Below the pieces are notes generated by a model. The model saw only the letters and a list, made by a program, of their open reading frames with translations, made no database searches and was not told the origin of the DNA. Below, piece after piece: positions 44,259-55,579 of a DNA stretch of 64,000 nucleotides (the first letter of the stretch is position 1; each line of letters opens with the position of its first letter). The position numbers and the translations under genes are program-made. The stretch is from Symsagittifera roscoffensis. Its lineage: Eukaryota > Xenacoelomorpha > Acoela > Convolutidae. The stretch spans positions 61,182,594 through 61,246,593 of the forward strand of contig NC_087067.1 in the NCBI RefSeq assembly GCF_963678635.1. Direction: 5' to 3'.

Positions 44259-44965
44259 TTGATGGAGAATTGGGAAAAATCAAAAAATCACGTAATGCGA
44301 ACTCAATTACTACAGATTATCACTCCGATCCAACAAAAAGGCCAAAGGACACAAATTCATCTAGAAAAAAGAGTGGAAACGGAACTGAATAGATTAGTAG
44401 ATCAAAAGCATATAAAAAAACTAGGTTTTGACAAACAATTCATCAGCCCTATCGTTACAACGGTGAAAAAGGACCAAACATTCAAACTTGCGCTAGATTC
44501 TAACCCAACCAATAAATTCATACCCATAAACATACACACAAAAGCTCAATTATGAATTCTTACTGGACAACATCGCACAAATCATCAAAGTGGATGACTC
44601 ACAGCAAACTCTCTTCACAACTCTTGATTTACGATACGTAGATTCACAAATCCTTCTGAAAAAGGGAACAAAAGACCAGTGCAATTTTAATCTGATAGGG
44701 GGGAAAAGCGGCAGCAATATACCAATTGCAAACGGGATTCGATAGTTTCACGGACATGCCGGCAAAATTTCAAAAAGCCGTAAATCTCACACTAACAAAT
44801 TGTGAAAACACGTTTATTTATCTTGATGGCATACTGATTTTAACAAAAGGTCATAAAGATACACACAAACAACAACTACAAAACACACTAAGGAAATTAA
44901 AAGATGAAAACTCAGCAATCTCACTGGCGAAAAGCAAAATAAGTCTCAAAGTACAATACCACTAA
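44259..44965 (+). pseudogene. Ty3/gypsy reverse transcriptase remnant
   Basis: Three frame segments. 44259-44555 covers the fingers (RVETELNRLVDQKHIKKLG, SPIVTTVKKD, LALDSNP). About 44556-44710 carries motif A (LFTTLDLRYVDSQI). 44726-44965 has TGFDSFTDMPAKFQKAVN and FIYLDGILILTKGHKD. The YLDD catalytic box is YLDG, and frameshifts separate the segments, so the enzyme is dead. Confidence 0.8.
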
Positions 44966-45138
44966 CACGAAAAACAGAGGCAATCCTCAAGCTCTCACCA
45001 ACAAAAACCATTAAGCAATTAGAAAGTTTCATGGGGTCACAACGTCATCTCACTCAATATATTTTAAACCTCGCAAAACAGCATCGACACCAAAACTACT
45101 GCTAAGAAACTCGTATCGAGAAATTCGTATCTGAAAAT

Positions 45139-45345
45139 TTGAAAAACAATTTTTTCAAACAACATTTAGATACTCAGGTGGTGTACGACGCCTCTAAATT
45201 TGGCTTAGGGGCTGCTTCAAAGCAACACACAGACACAAGTATAGCTTATGCTTCAAATTTTCTCAACTTTCTAGAGGAGAATTTTTCGCCAGAGAACGAT
45301 CAAAGACTAGTCAGAATAGGCTCAGTAGATGGATCGATAGATTGA
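45139..45345 (+). pseudogene. Ty3/gypsy RNase H remnant
   Basis: VVYDASKFGLGAASKQ matches the first RNase H motif (D-A-S-x-x-G-x-G). Continues to SNFLNFLEENFSPEND. Truncated by stops after ~68 codons. Confidence 0.7.
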
Positions 45346-45539
45346 TAAAATTTACATTCGACATCAAACATTGAATTGATATCAAACAGTTGAATTGATT
45401 GACAACGTCATATTGAACAACTTGTCCGATCAGAATAGAGCGCCCCATCGGCTGATCTAAAAATGCGCGGAATTTAAAAGTAAAGCAACAGCTCAAATTC
45501 CAAGTCAAGGGCACGTCATACACTCCAAACATGACACCA

Positions 45540-46728
45540 GTGGTTATTCAAATCAGTATGGAAACAATTATTTGATCAAATGCACTCGTCAAAAACAGCA
45601 AACAATCTTGAAAATGAACAAACTAATGTCAATTTTAATTCAACACCCGAAGCCGCAAGAAACACAATGAGACGACGAAACAGCGAATTGAAAAACCATG
45701 AAGGGGACTCATACCTGACAAAGCACGGACCAGAGGAGGAGGCATTTGGTCAAACGTAACCCCCAGAGGACGTCAACCCGAAAGCACTTGAAGAGGAGAG
45801 TCCGACCGGGAGGAAAGTCTATCAGACCCACGCTGGCATAAAAGGACGCAAACAACAACGTATGAAGCATGGAAAACCCAATACACAACAACAAGCCCGT
45901 CAACTCCAACAACAAACTCGCCATCTGTAATACAAGACGCCAGAGAATTAAATCCAAGTAGAAAACAACAACACTTCCCAAAAATCGTATTCTCTGATGA
46001 GACACCAGCGCGAAAATCAGATTCAAAAAGGGGAAACACCGAACCACACCCGACTGGACAAGCAGCCCAAACACCAGCAACACAGATATCCCCAATAAAT
46101 CGATTGAAGCAAAGACAAAAAAACCCAAACGGAGTCAGAGAACCGAGAATCCACAACACAAACGACAAAGCTATAGAGGTGCAACAGTATGCAATTTCCA
46201 CCAGAACTCACAGTGGAGATCAACGAACAGTACGAAAACTGCGTCAGTCGAGTTAACCCTCAACAAATGGGAACAGAATTAACGTCATCCAATGAGGCAC
46301 CACCAACAAGGTCGAGCAGCCAACTCGAACTTATCCATGAACTGAATTTAACAAGCGTGGTAAAAAGCAGAGACAAAGCCACCATAACGGAAACCGAAGA
46401 AGATGCACCTCTCAACAGAAGAAGTTGCAAGAAGTCACGGGGGTCAAATTTATTGCGGCAGTCACCCGAAAAGACAAAAATATTAAGCTGCTAGTGAATC
46501 TCGTCCAGAAAAAAGATTGGCAGGCGCTCCGACTCACATATGAGAGAACTAAACAAAGAACACATTTTAGTCGCGATTGACAACTGGTCAAAGTTTCACA
46601 CGGTCAAGGTAGTTTCAAATACAGCGGCGGACACAGCAATAAGATTTATGCAATGATACATATCCAACAATATGGTACCCCGCAAACTTAAGTGCCACCA
46701 AGCGCAAACATTCTGAGCCAAAGAATTC
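45540..46728 (+). pseudogene. Ty3/gypsy linker and integrase core, cut by the LINE
   Basis: 45540-46480 is a Q/N/T-rich, stop-riddled linker with an open piece at 46189-46494. Near 46440-46540 a frame reads TGVKFIAAVTRKDKN and LLVNLVQKKDWQAL. From ~46560, HILVAIDNWSKF, ADTAIRFMQ and VPRKLKCHQAQTF correspond to the integrase catalytic core; the second acidic residue position reads His. The frame ends at AKEF, exactly at the LINE insertion. The long open minus-strand frames across this segment are antisense by-products. Confidence 0.65.
46721..46728. repeat. LINE target-site duplication (AAGAATTC), left
   Basis: AAGAATTC at 46721-46728 is repeated at 52012-52019, flanking the minus-strand LINE. 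A run of eight T (minus-strand A tail) follows at 46731. Confidence 0.75.
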
Positions 46729-46736
46729 CATTTTTT

Positions 46737-48854
46737 TTAAACACGAACAACATCAAACTTCTTTTTGCCCCGGCAGATGACCACAGATCTTAGCATATGT
46801 GCCAAATTATTTAGTTCCCCTTTTTTTAAGTTTAAAACATTTTCCGGGAGCAAGTTATTATCTCTAAATATCTTCAACAGTTTGCATCCTCTTAACCATA
46901 TCGATTGTTTTTTCGTTTTTGTCTTACAGCAAGGAGCTTCAAATTGAATACCTATAAATTTTCTGGTAAAATAAGCCGATATTGTTTTCAGAGTGACAAA
47001 ATCGTTAAGAAATGCGGTTGAATTCAACTTGTTTATTGATCTTAAGCAAAATTTGAAAAGATCGTACACATACAGCTCATGAACTGTTAAAATTTTGTGT
47101 TCTCTAAACCTTTCCCTAATACTATCAAATTTCCTTACCTTGTAAATCATTCGAATTATTTTGTTCTGCAAAAGGAAATTTGGATTGAGATTCGAGAAGC
47201 TCCTTCCCCCATATAGAAGTAATCCATATTGTATAATGGGTTTGATGTTGTAACAATAATATTTTATTAGCACATCTATCGGTACAAGTTTTCCTAGTTT
47301 CGGTACAAGCACATCCACAATGCTTTCCTAGTTTCGCTTTTACTTTTTCAACGTGCGTACAAAATGACAGTTTTGAATCCACAAAAACACCTAGATATTT
47401 GAAATACGCCTAAGAAATAACCATATAATTGTTAAATGCACAACTGAAGACTGGAAGCACTTACTTTATTTTGGACACTTAGTAATATTGATTTATCTCC
47501 ATTAAGTGTTAGCTTATTTCTATTTAGTCAGTAACATATATTTTGTATGTCGTTGGTGAAGACCTCGAAAGATTCGTTTTCACAAGTTACATTGGTATCA
47601 TCTGCAAATAGGTAAACGGTTGTGTCTTTTACGCAATTGGGCATATCATTAATATATACTAAAAACAATAACGGACCGATCACGGAACGTTGCGGAACTC
47701 CATGCGAAACATTCGTCCAATCAGAGTAAACGGAGTTTGTGAACACACATTGCCTACGATTGCAGAGATAATTTCGAAACCAATCATTAGACATCCTCTT
47801 TTTCCGTAGTTTTCTAATTTGTGTAAAAGTAGTTCATGATCCAATGTATCAAAGGCTTTCTTAAGGAACATACTGAATTTCATTGACTTTTCACCGTAAC
47901 TAAGTTTTTCTGTAAACTCAACTAATGCATCGATAGTATTGTATTTCTGTCTAAATCCAAATTGTTTTTCATATAAAAGGTTGAACTTGTTCAAATAGTT
48001 GTATAGGCGAAAATGCATTAATTTTTCAAAGATTTTATTGCAACAATTTAAGGAAATGGGCCTGTAGTTATTTTCATCTGTTTTACTACCTTCTTTAAGA
48101 AGGGCTGGATTTTGGTGCTCTTGAGTTGTTCGGGATTTTGACCGGATTCGAATGAGAGGTTTATCAAATAAGTTAAATATGGCGCTATTACATTAGAAAC
48201 TTTCTTAATGATAATATTGCTTATTTCATCTACTCCCGTAGACTGTTTCGCTTTTAGATTCTCTATTATTTCCAGGACTTCGAATATTGTTATTTTGTGT
48301 AAGAACATTGATTGTGGTGCATTATATTTTGAATAAGTCTCATGAGACTCTCTGCTATCACTTGGTAATGATGCCAGAAGTTTTGACGCAATGTTAGCGA
48401 AGTGATCATTTAAGTGGTTGGCGATCTCCTGATTATTATCTATCTCTAAATCTCCATTTTTAAGAAGAGGAACGTTTCCACTCCTTGGACATTTTCCTAT
48501 TATTTCATTTAATATTTTAAAAACCTGTCTCGAGTCTCCAATGCAATTATTGAACCTATTGTAATAGTAATTTCTTTTGCTTAGCTTAACTAATTTTTCT
48601 ACTTTACTTCTCTCGGAGAGGAATTTTTTGCGCTTGGTCTTATTTGTTTTGTTACCTATCCCTTCCTTGTACATTCTCTCTCTGGAACTAATTGCTTTTT
48701 TTATTTCTTTGCTGACCCACCCTGCCGAAGAGCAATCTTTCGCAGTGCATATAAGTACAGGTGCATATTCATCAATCGTTTTATTAAAGCAATTTTGAAA
48801 AGTTTCGTACAAGGAATTGATATTTTCATCAACTAAAAGTTGTGCTCCTTCTTA
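46737..48854 (-). pseudogene. LINE ORF2, reverse transcriptase and C-terminal region
   Basis: Fragments in shifting frames. 48048-48812: EYAPVLICTAKDC, IFEVLEIIENLKAKQSTGVDEIS and the RT 0-2 region. 47680-48018: LLYEKQFGFRQKYNT and FSMFLKKAFDTLDHELL (motif A). 47528-47794: VSHGVPQRSVIGPLLF, YINDMP and YLFADDTN (motif C, intact FADD). 46737-47382: CTHVEKVKAKLGK, IIQYGLLLYGG, LLQNKIIRMIYK and ILTVHELYVYDLFKF, the usual post-RT domain. Frame changes near 48030, 47760 and 47310. Confidence 0.88.
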
Positions 48855-50290
48855 TCTATTATATATTTAAATGCGGGCTTCACTATCTTGCCATGTTTAA
48901 GCTTTTTCAACGTATTATTTTTTTGCATGTTCAAGCTATATCGTATATTGAAATGGTTAAGTTTTTTTTTTGATTTTCTTATTTGATGTTAGTGGTTATT
49001 TTACCAAGTTTAAATTAAGCAGCCCTAATATCGAAATAGGGGTTTTGAATTTGGCCTCCAATTTTGAATGCCCGAATCATTTTAGTTAACGAGATAAGAC
49101 GATTTTTGAGATTTTTTCAAAAATGATAGGAAATTTCATATAACAAAATAATTTACAAAACATGAAACTCCCATCCCTGTAGTTGTGTGCTGTCAAAGTA
49201 CTCTAAGGAGTTACCTTGCCTCCAAATATGACTGTTCAAATCATTGTAGTTTTCGAGATGAGGTTTTTTGTGATTTCTTCGAAAACATTTCAGAAAACAT
49301 ATTAATTTTTTTCCGTAAAATCTGAAATTCCAAACCCTGTAGTAATGGTCCTGTCAGAGTAATCTCGAAGATTGCGAATATTGCCTCCCAATATGACTGC
49401 TCATTATGCTCATTATGACTGCTTTGTAGTCTTCGAGATTTGACGTTTTTTGTAATTTTTTCAAAAAAGTTTTCAGAAAACTTAAACTGTTATTAGTTTT
49501 TAAAAAACTGAAATTCCCAAGCCTGTAGTCAGGTCCTGTCAGAATAGTCTCAAAGATTGCGAATATTGCTTTCAAGTATGACTGCTCAATTCTTTGTACT
49601 TTTTGAGATCTGACGTTTTTTGTGATTTTTTCAAAAAGTTGCAGAAAACTTCAGAAAGTTTAAAATAATTTTTTTCAAAATTTGAAATTTCCAACTCCGT
49701 AGTTCGGTGTTGTCAGGGTACTATAAAGAGTTGTAAATCTTGCCACATGCGACTGCTAAACTTGACTGCTCAAATGCTTTTAGTTTCCGAGATGTGACGT
49801 TTTTTGTATTTTCAAAATTTATCGAAGAACTTATCTACAGAAAAACTCAAAAAATTTGAAACTACTAACGTGATGAAGATACATTTTTATTGTCAGCGTA
49901 CAAGCAGGCGTCTCAAATCTTGCCTCTTAATATGAATGCTCAAATCCTTTTACTTTCCGAGATAAGACGTTTTTTTTCAATTTTTTTTTTCGGGAAACTT
50001 AGGTTTAAAAAAATTCACAAAATTTTGGATTCCCAACCCTATATTAGGGTGCTCTCAGGGACTCCCAGTGGTTGCAAATCTGGCCTTCAAATTTCTCCAG
50101 AGGCCCATTAAGTTTTCGAGATGACGCTTATAAAATTGGAAATAAAAAAATTTAAAATATCGAAATTGCCAACCCTGTCATTGGGTGCAGTCAGATTACA
50201 CTAAAAGTTTGCAGATGTTGTTTCAAATATATGCGGTTTTTCATGAGCTGTCGAACAACTTCGAAGCACCGAAGGTGCGTCAAACGCTAG
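48855..50290 (+). mobile_element. Non-autonomous Helitron inserted in the LINE
   Basis: 5' end TCTATTATATATTTAAATGCGGGC, with target A at 48854. 3' end has the hairpin GCACC-GAA-GGTGC (50266-50278), eight bases, then CTAG at 50287-50290, followed by T. This is the canonical TC...CTRR, A|T Helitron pattern. Removing it restores continuity of the LINE ORF2 frame across the site, apart from one stop. About 1,436 bp, with no Rep/helicase; its interior is mostly a ~165-bp tandem repeat. Confidence 0.85.
49060..50200. repeat. ~165-bp tandem repeats inside the Helitron
   Basis: About seven degenerate units. Each contains AAATTCCCAACCCTGTAGT-like sequence, a CTGTCAGAGTACTC-like phrase (near 49190, 49350, 49536, 49708, 49890, 50053 and 50188), TTGCCTCCAAATATGACTGCTC and TTCGAGATGTGACGTTTTTTG. 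Spacing varies from ~135 to 186 bp. Tandem arrays in Helitron interiors are known. Confidence 0.75.
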
Positions 50291-51098
50291 TTTTACCTTA
50301 TGGGAGTTTTGGAAACTAAGGATTTTAACTTCATCGTTTAGGAATTTTAAATCCCGAAATATTTTCGTTGTATCCTGTTTACGAGATATTCTGAAATTTA
50401 GCAAAATTGGGCAATGATCAGTAAACGTATGCTCTTCCAAAATTTTTACTTCATTTTCCGGAATATTTTTTACAAAGGAATGGTCGATACACGTGTTTGA
50501 TTCAGCTGTTATTCGAGTTGGTGTATCACTTGTGAGAATGAAGCCATTTGCTGCTATAGTATTTAGATAGTTATTTACAAGGTTACTTTGTTGTAAGATA
50601 TCAAAATTAAAATCAACGCCAAAAATTATAGGGCCATTGCGGTTTGACAATTCTTCAAGAAACTCATCTATTTTTTCGATAAATAATCCTTTATCGGAAC
50701 GTGGCTTTAAATAGGTAACAACCAAAATGATTCTAACATTCGCATATTTCACTAATATTGCCTTAATTTCTGGTAAGCTACATTTTATCTCTTGGATGTA
50801 ACTATTATTATCTCTAATTTGGATCATCGACCCACCACCTCTATTCATTTGTCTATTACAAGCAAAGGACGTGTAATTTTTTATTGTAAAAAGCTCTTTA
50901 TTATCTTCCTCACTTAGCAATGTTTCTGTAGTAAAAAATAACTTTTGGGGACTCGAGACATTTAACTAGTGCTTCCAATTCTTCACTATGTTTTTTAATT
51001 GATCTAGTATTACACAACAAGACAGTAAAATTAGGAATTACATCGCACTTGAAGTTTTCAGGTGCCAATGGAGCCAGACTCTCCCTTAAAAATATCAC
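50291..51098 (-). pseudogene. LINE ORF2, AP-type endonuclease domain
   Basis: Starts with VLLCNTRSIKKHSEELEAL (the N-x-R-S-x-x-x-K signature), frameshifts near 50915, then GGGSMIQIRDN, VVTYLKPRSD, IIFGVDFNFDI (GDFN position), TCIDHSFVKN and FTDHCPILLNF (the S/T-D-H catalytic His motif). The ~30-residue segment holding the catalytic Glu is damaged at the frameshift. Ends where the Helitron interrupts the linker to RT. Confidence 0.85.
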
Positions 51099-51128
51099 TT
51101 TTATTTACAAAGCAATTCATTACATCTT

Positions 51129-51925
51129 TTACAGTATATCCCAACTGCGCCACTTCTTCATGAAGCTAGTTATTTTTCCAACTCTTTGGCTGTTCTTCCA
51201 ATGATAGAGCAGATTTCTGTCCCTGGTCCAAACTCCATTAAAACGGTTATCCTGTTTCATGAATTTCATAAAGTTAACCCTTGTACTAGTCAGATCTTCA
51301 AACACGTGAATTTGGGCCCTCTGTTCATTGTCTTTGAGTGCCTTCTTTTTTCGCAGAATATTTATTTTTGCCACCCTTCTCGAGAAAGGTACAATGATTG
51401 GTCGGTTTGCGTTGTTTGTCCGAGTTGGCAGCAGGAGTAACATTTTCCCCAATGTTTGTTGCCAATTGGATAACATTGTTGATGGTCTTGTCATACTTTT
51501 CAAAAATGCTGTTACCATTCAAATCCATCTCTACTTGCTCTGGAAATCTCAATATCTTCAAATTAACTCGCCTATTGTAATTCTCTAGCTGTTCGTCTTC
51601 GCACATGGCTTTCACGAGAGTAACCGTTTCACTAATTTTTAGTTCTTTTCGTACTTTCCCAAGAAATTCATTTTTTGTGGCAGTCAGAAGCTCATTGATC
51701 ACTTGTCGAAATGTCCCTCTTAGATCCTCAGTCAACTTTTTCACAGTATCTGGAATTTGTTTTCAATTGCCTTTTCAATGGTTGCTTCTAGTTTTTCTAA
51801 TACGGGTTCTTCGTCTGGTGGGCTGAGAGCAGCACATGTCCTTTGTTGTCGGGCTTAGCAATTGGCGTCTGGTCTTGGAATCTAAAAGTGGGTGGATCAG
51901 TCTCGGTTTCATCATGTGATTCCAT
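51129..51925 (-). pseudogene. LINE ORF1, coiled-coil/FP-like protein
   Basis: Start at the ATG at 51923-51925 (MESHDETETDPPTF). After a frameshift near 51790 it continues with a helical region (KKLTEDLRGTFRQVINELL), then CEDEQLENYNRRVNLKILRF. After another near 51370 it reads RVAKINILRKKKALKDN, IHVFEDLTSTRVNFMK and VWTRDRNLLYHWKN. The NRRxNLxI...RVAKxxILRKKK...EDLT pattern resembles the baculovirus FP-like domain found in many invertebrate LINE ORF1 proteins; RNA binding is the expected role. Confidence 0.7.
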
Positions 51926-52011
51926 TTTTACTTCTCTATTTAATAAGTTTATCACAACAATTAGGCTGTGACAATCATTTGCCTCAGTCTTTGTTGGAAA
52001 CAATGAGGATT

Positions 52012-52640
52012 AAGAATTCTCGTGCCAGGGCTAACTTCTGAATATTCTAACTGCCCTTTAACTTCTATTAAAAAGCTATTTTGCTGTTTTTGAGCCCCCT
52101 TATAACGTAAACCCCACACTCAGACAAAAAAATAGTATCGAATTATAATGGCTAAATAGCTCGCCTCAAATCATAATACGAACAATTACTTTCTCGTTGT
52201 TATCTCAAGTCATAATTAAGCAAATATGATAAAAACGATTTTGAAAGATTTTTGAGACGGATTAAATAGTCTCTCACGCATTAAAAAATCGAAATATATC
52301 GAGCAAAAATTTCTTTTTTTCGAATACGTGAAATAGTTGTTTGAATTTGAGCCCAGGACATTGATCCAAAACGATTAAGTTTCAAAAAATCGAAATTTGA
52401 CTGCAGAAATAAAACCACTACAACACAAATATTCCGGCACTTTTTCTAAAGTCGGAAAATAATTGGGAAAACCTTCTGTTACTTCTGGAGGTGCCGCTAC
52501 ATCGCCGCTAACTCATTAGGCGTTATTGGAACCTGATCTAAACTACGTTTCATTATTGGATATAAATTAGATATTTTATCACTATAAAATATTTAAAATT
52601 AACCAATCATAATCCATCTAACTAACAAACCACTTATTTG
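52012..52640. other. Flank after the LINE; possible gypsy integrase end
   Basis: Starts with the second AAGAATTC. Sequence to ~52200 may be the rest of the gypsy integrase (one frame reads AVFEPPYNVNP, with weak similarity to the usual Pro-rich segment), but stops are frequent. No LTR recognised. The remainder is AT-rich without features. Confidence 0.3.
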
Positions 52641-52643
52641 TAA

Positions 52644-52671
52644 GTGCTGAAATTACTTGTAATTTCAGCAC
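52644..52671. repeat. Perfect 13-bp hairpin with TT loop
   Basis: GTGCTGAAATTAC-TT-GTAATTTCAGCAC. Almost a perfect palindrome. It sits at the start of a more G/C-rich leader-like stretch (52670-53030), which also contains ATGAGTTAT/ATAACTCAT (52900-52928, loop 11). Confidence 0.85.
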
Positions 52672-53867
52672 CGGATAGATTTGAATTTAACTTAGAAACT
52701 AGTTACTTCTCCAAGAGAACTTCAGCAGCCGCAATAAACCAGTATACTCTAGATCTTTTGAGCCTAGCAGAGACTAGTTGAACACCCTGAGACTAGTAGA
52801 TATAAGAGTACGATTAGGATCCGTATTAGACTAAGAAGTTGCACGAATCTATCCGACCAAAAATAAGATCAGACGGTATACTTTATCGGAAATTACTCTA
52901 TGAGTTATAGACAACGGTCATAACTCATCTGGTGCAACCATAAGTCTCGAACAAGACCTTAAAAAACAAGATAGCTTAGAATTAACCAAAATAGATTAGA
53001 AAAATAGACAAAACATTTTCAAAATGTTACACGACAATAACTTAATTGAAATGTCTCAACGACTCAATAGATCGGAGCCGCTATTCCGCACAATACGAGA
53101 ACTACCAGGTATTGGAAAAAGACCTCGAACAGGAGACGACATACGACTACATAGAAACTTACCATTTAGTTTCATGGTCGTACGGCAAAAGCCAACACAA
53201 ACATTTATATTTAGAATTTTACTAGCAATGAATTTAGATTTTCATTTGCAAACATAAAATCCTTAAAGGAAATCTTCAATGATTATTTCAGGCGCTTGAT
53301 AAATTTATTATTGTACAATAACGATTGATAAATCGTCCCTCCAACTCTGCAGTAATATATAAAACATATTTGAAAAATATGTTTATTGAAAATAAAAGTA
53401 AAAATTAGTCGCATGACAAAAAATTGTTGATATATAAAGCATCCTGTCATTTTCAGCTTCATCACCTAAACATAACAGCAATCATAAATCAACTAATATC
53501 ATAAAAAAACTAATTCTTTTATCAATCAAATTCAAATTATTTCAAAAAAGGCCTATCCTAAACTTGTATTTCTTAAATTCAATTTTGTTTAATCCTAAAC
53601 CAGATCATCAAGGCTTTCCTTGGATCTTAATAATTTTTCTACTCTATTTTTTTTATATTCTGATCATCAAGGCTTATCCTTAGATCAAAAAGAACAATTT
53701 TGATCTCCCACACCCACTTATCAAGTGTTTTAACGACCTCAAACGTCGATTCACTACCCAACCTTTTCAAAAGACCCAGGACTAATAGAAAATTTTCAAT
53801 CACTCTAACCATTCAAGTTAGGCTAAACAGTGAAGAACTTCGGTTATTCATTCTTCACTTGAACCCT
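52672..53867. other. Leader-like or LTR-like DNA, unresolved
   Basis: Contains a 77-codon ORF at 53024-53257 (MLHDNNLIEMSQRLNRSE..., not recognised) and two copies of a GATCATCAAGGCTT(T/A)TCCTT(G/A)GATC phrase (~53606 and ~53662). It may be the LTR and leader of the retroelement that follows, but no second copy is in the window to confirm it. Confidence 0.3.
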
Positions 53868-54202
53868 GCTCTTACCCGACCAAGGATAAATCTTTAACTT
53901 AGTAAATTGAAAATAGTATCTAACGAACTACTTGCGTTCTAAATATACCTGAACCTTGTGGATCGATTTACTATTCTCCAACCCTTGAACACAATCACTA
54001 CCCCTAAGTAAGATTAAGTAAGTTAATACCTTAGCTTAGACTAGTCACGAGAAAGTAAAAATCGTTCTCCGGAATCGATAGACTTTTCTCTCCAACCCTG
54101 AATAAAAAGACCCAGGTTAAGCTAACCAAAATATTGTAAGGACTAACAGTCTAGGAAATTAAAATCACGAATAACATTCTTGCATCCCTCATCCTAAACC
54201 TT

Positions 54203-54830
54203 ATGTCATTGAAAGAAACAAACAACATCAAAGAATTTTATGCAACGAAATTCGCAGATGACCAAATGAAACGATTAAACAATTGGCAGTTAGAATCAAA
54301 ACACTAGTTCGAAAAGCATATTCACTCAATACAAATGATTACAAAAACACGAAGATGACAGAAATTTTAATGATGACCTTAACACCTCAACTAAGGAAAA
54401 AAGCTATAAAAACGAGATCATCTCACCCTTCTTCAATTCGAAAACCAGATTTAAATTTTAGAAAATTAGTAGATAAATTAGAACAGGCAGAAATCACAAT
54501 GAAACTTGAGGAAACAGAAAATCTAAAACTACAGTATGTTAATAGGATCGAAACAAATACTACACATATACATAACATGCAAGAATCAGATATAGATCCG
54601 CTGAAAAAATCACTGAAATTCTAATTATAAATGAAAAGAACTCAAACTTTAAAGGTTAACCATCTTTCAAAAAATGGTGTAATTGTTGCCGACGATACGG
54701 ACACACTATTGACGAATGTAGACAAAAACAACAAGATAATCAGAATAAACCTCAAAAGCACAGAGAACCAACTAAATCATTCTACCAGTACATGAAAAAA
54801 GATCAAAAGCTACCAGACAAAAAACATACA
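54203..54830 (+). pseudogene. Retroelement gag remnant, copy 1, with intact zinc knuckle
   Basis: After the deletion joint the gag frame resumes: QLAVRIKTLVRKAYSLN, MTEILMMTLTPQLRKKA, LDF-type FRKLVDKLEQAEITMKLEE. Following a frameshift near 54605, the zinc knuckle CNCCRRYGHTIDEC (54678-54719) fits CX2CX4HX4C exactly. The equivalent in copy 2 is deleted in the middle. Confidence 0.7.
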
Positions 54831-54849
54831 GAGTAATAACAGCTCTGGA

Positions 54850-55560
54850 AAACCATTTCCAGGCAACTCGAATTACTCAACAAACCAATCGCCGTATAAT
54901 TCAAGTTATAGAGGTAGATCTCCAGAAAAAAGAAATTCAAGAAATTTCTCACAAAATAGATATAGTCGATCGAATAGCCAAATTAACCAACAAAGAAATA
55001 ACTATTCACGATCAAATTCAAACAAAACAGAATTTGTTTCTTCATCCAGATCCCAATCGAACCCAAGGAATAGACACTATTCCAACAATAGATCACGAAA
55101 TTCATCATACAATAGAAATAGAAACTATTCTAACAATAGGAATAGAAGTTATTCAAACAATCGAAATCAGAACTATCCAAACAACAGATAGAGAAACAAT
55201 TCATACAATAGATCAAACTATCAAAGACCCAATGATTTTTACCAGAACAGATCACGACATAATTCACAAAACCGAAACTCAAGCTATAAAAATAGATACA
55301 GAAATTATTCCCAGTCTTCACATAGGAATAATAGCCGTTACCCCGATTCTCAACATAGATACAGAAGCAACACACCAAAGCATCAAAGACAAATTAATCA
55401 AGTACAATCAAATGAGGAAACAACTTCAGACCCCCCAGGTATTGATAACACAGAAAATAACGAATTACAATTAAACCACATTAATTGTGAATCAACAGAT
55501 ACTGAAAGTGATATAGATAATACCATCTCTGTAAATGTGATAACAGTCGAAAGCGACTAA
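54850..55560 (+). pseudogene. Basic Arg/Ser/Asn/Tyr-rich linker, copy 1
   Basis: In the frame that links gag to protease, this region reads as repeated RNYSN/SYNRN/NNRSRNS-like units, an RNA-binding-type low-complexity segment, then acidic sequence (SNEETTSDPPG). The overlapping 146-codon frame at 55034-55474, rich in TI(E/D)I repeats, is the same low-complexity DNA read one base off and is probably not the protein. Confidence 0.45.
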
Positions 55561-55579
55561 GAACCTATCATACATGAAC

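Larger units (their letters stand above)
42618..46728 (+). mobile_element. Decayed Ty3/gypsy retrotransposon (5' portion before LINE)
   Basis: In order: primer-site-like sequence, gag, protease, reverse transcriptase, RNase H, a poorly conserved linker and the integrase core, all plus strand and broken by many stops and frameshifts. The integrase is cut at 46728 by the LINE insertion; the remainder should lie beyond 52020. Long terminal repeats were not identified by eye. Confidence 0.8.
46729..52011 (-). mobile_element. CR1/Jockey-type LINE, minus strand, with Helitron inside
   Basis: Two-ORF non-LTR retrotransposon: ORF1 (51129-51925), endonuclease (50291-51098), reverse transcriptase and C-terminal domain (46737-48854), a very short 3' end with an A-run, and an 8-bp target duplication. 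About 3.85 kb once the Helitron is excluded, so close to full length. Multiple frameshifts make it inactive. Confidence 0.85.

Noticed and set aside
45709-46223. Long hydrophobic minus-strand ORFs that look like membrane proteins
   Set aside because: Antisense to the A/C-rich gypsy linker; T/G-rich complement gives Leu/Val/Phe/Cys-rich frames by composition.
55034-55474. 146-codon ORF rich in TIEI/TIDH repeats (and its copy at 61182-61622)
   Set aside because: One-base shift of the Arg/Asn/Tyr/Ser-rich gag-pol linker, whose frame joins the flanking coding segments better; low-complexity DNA leaves several frames open.
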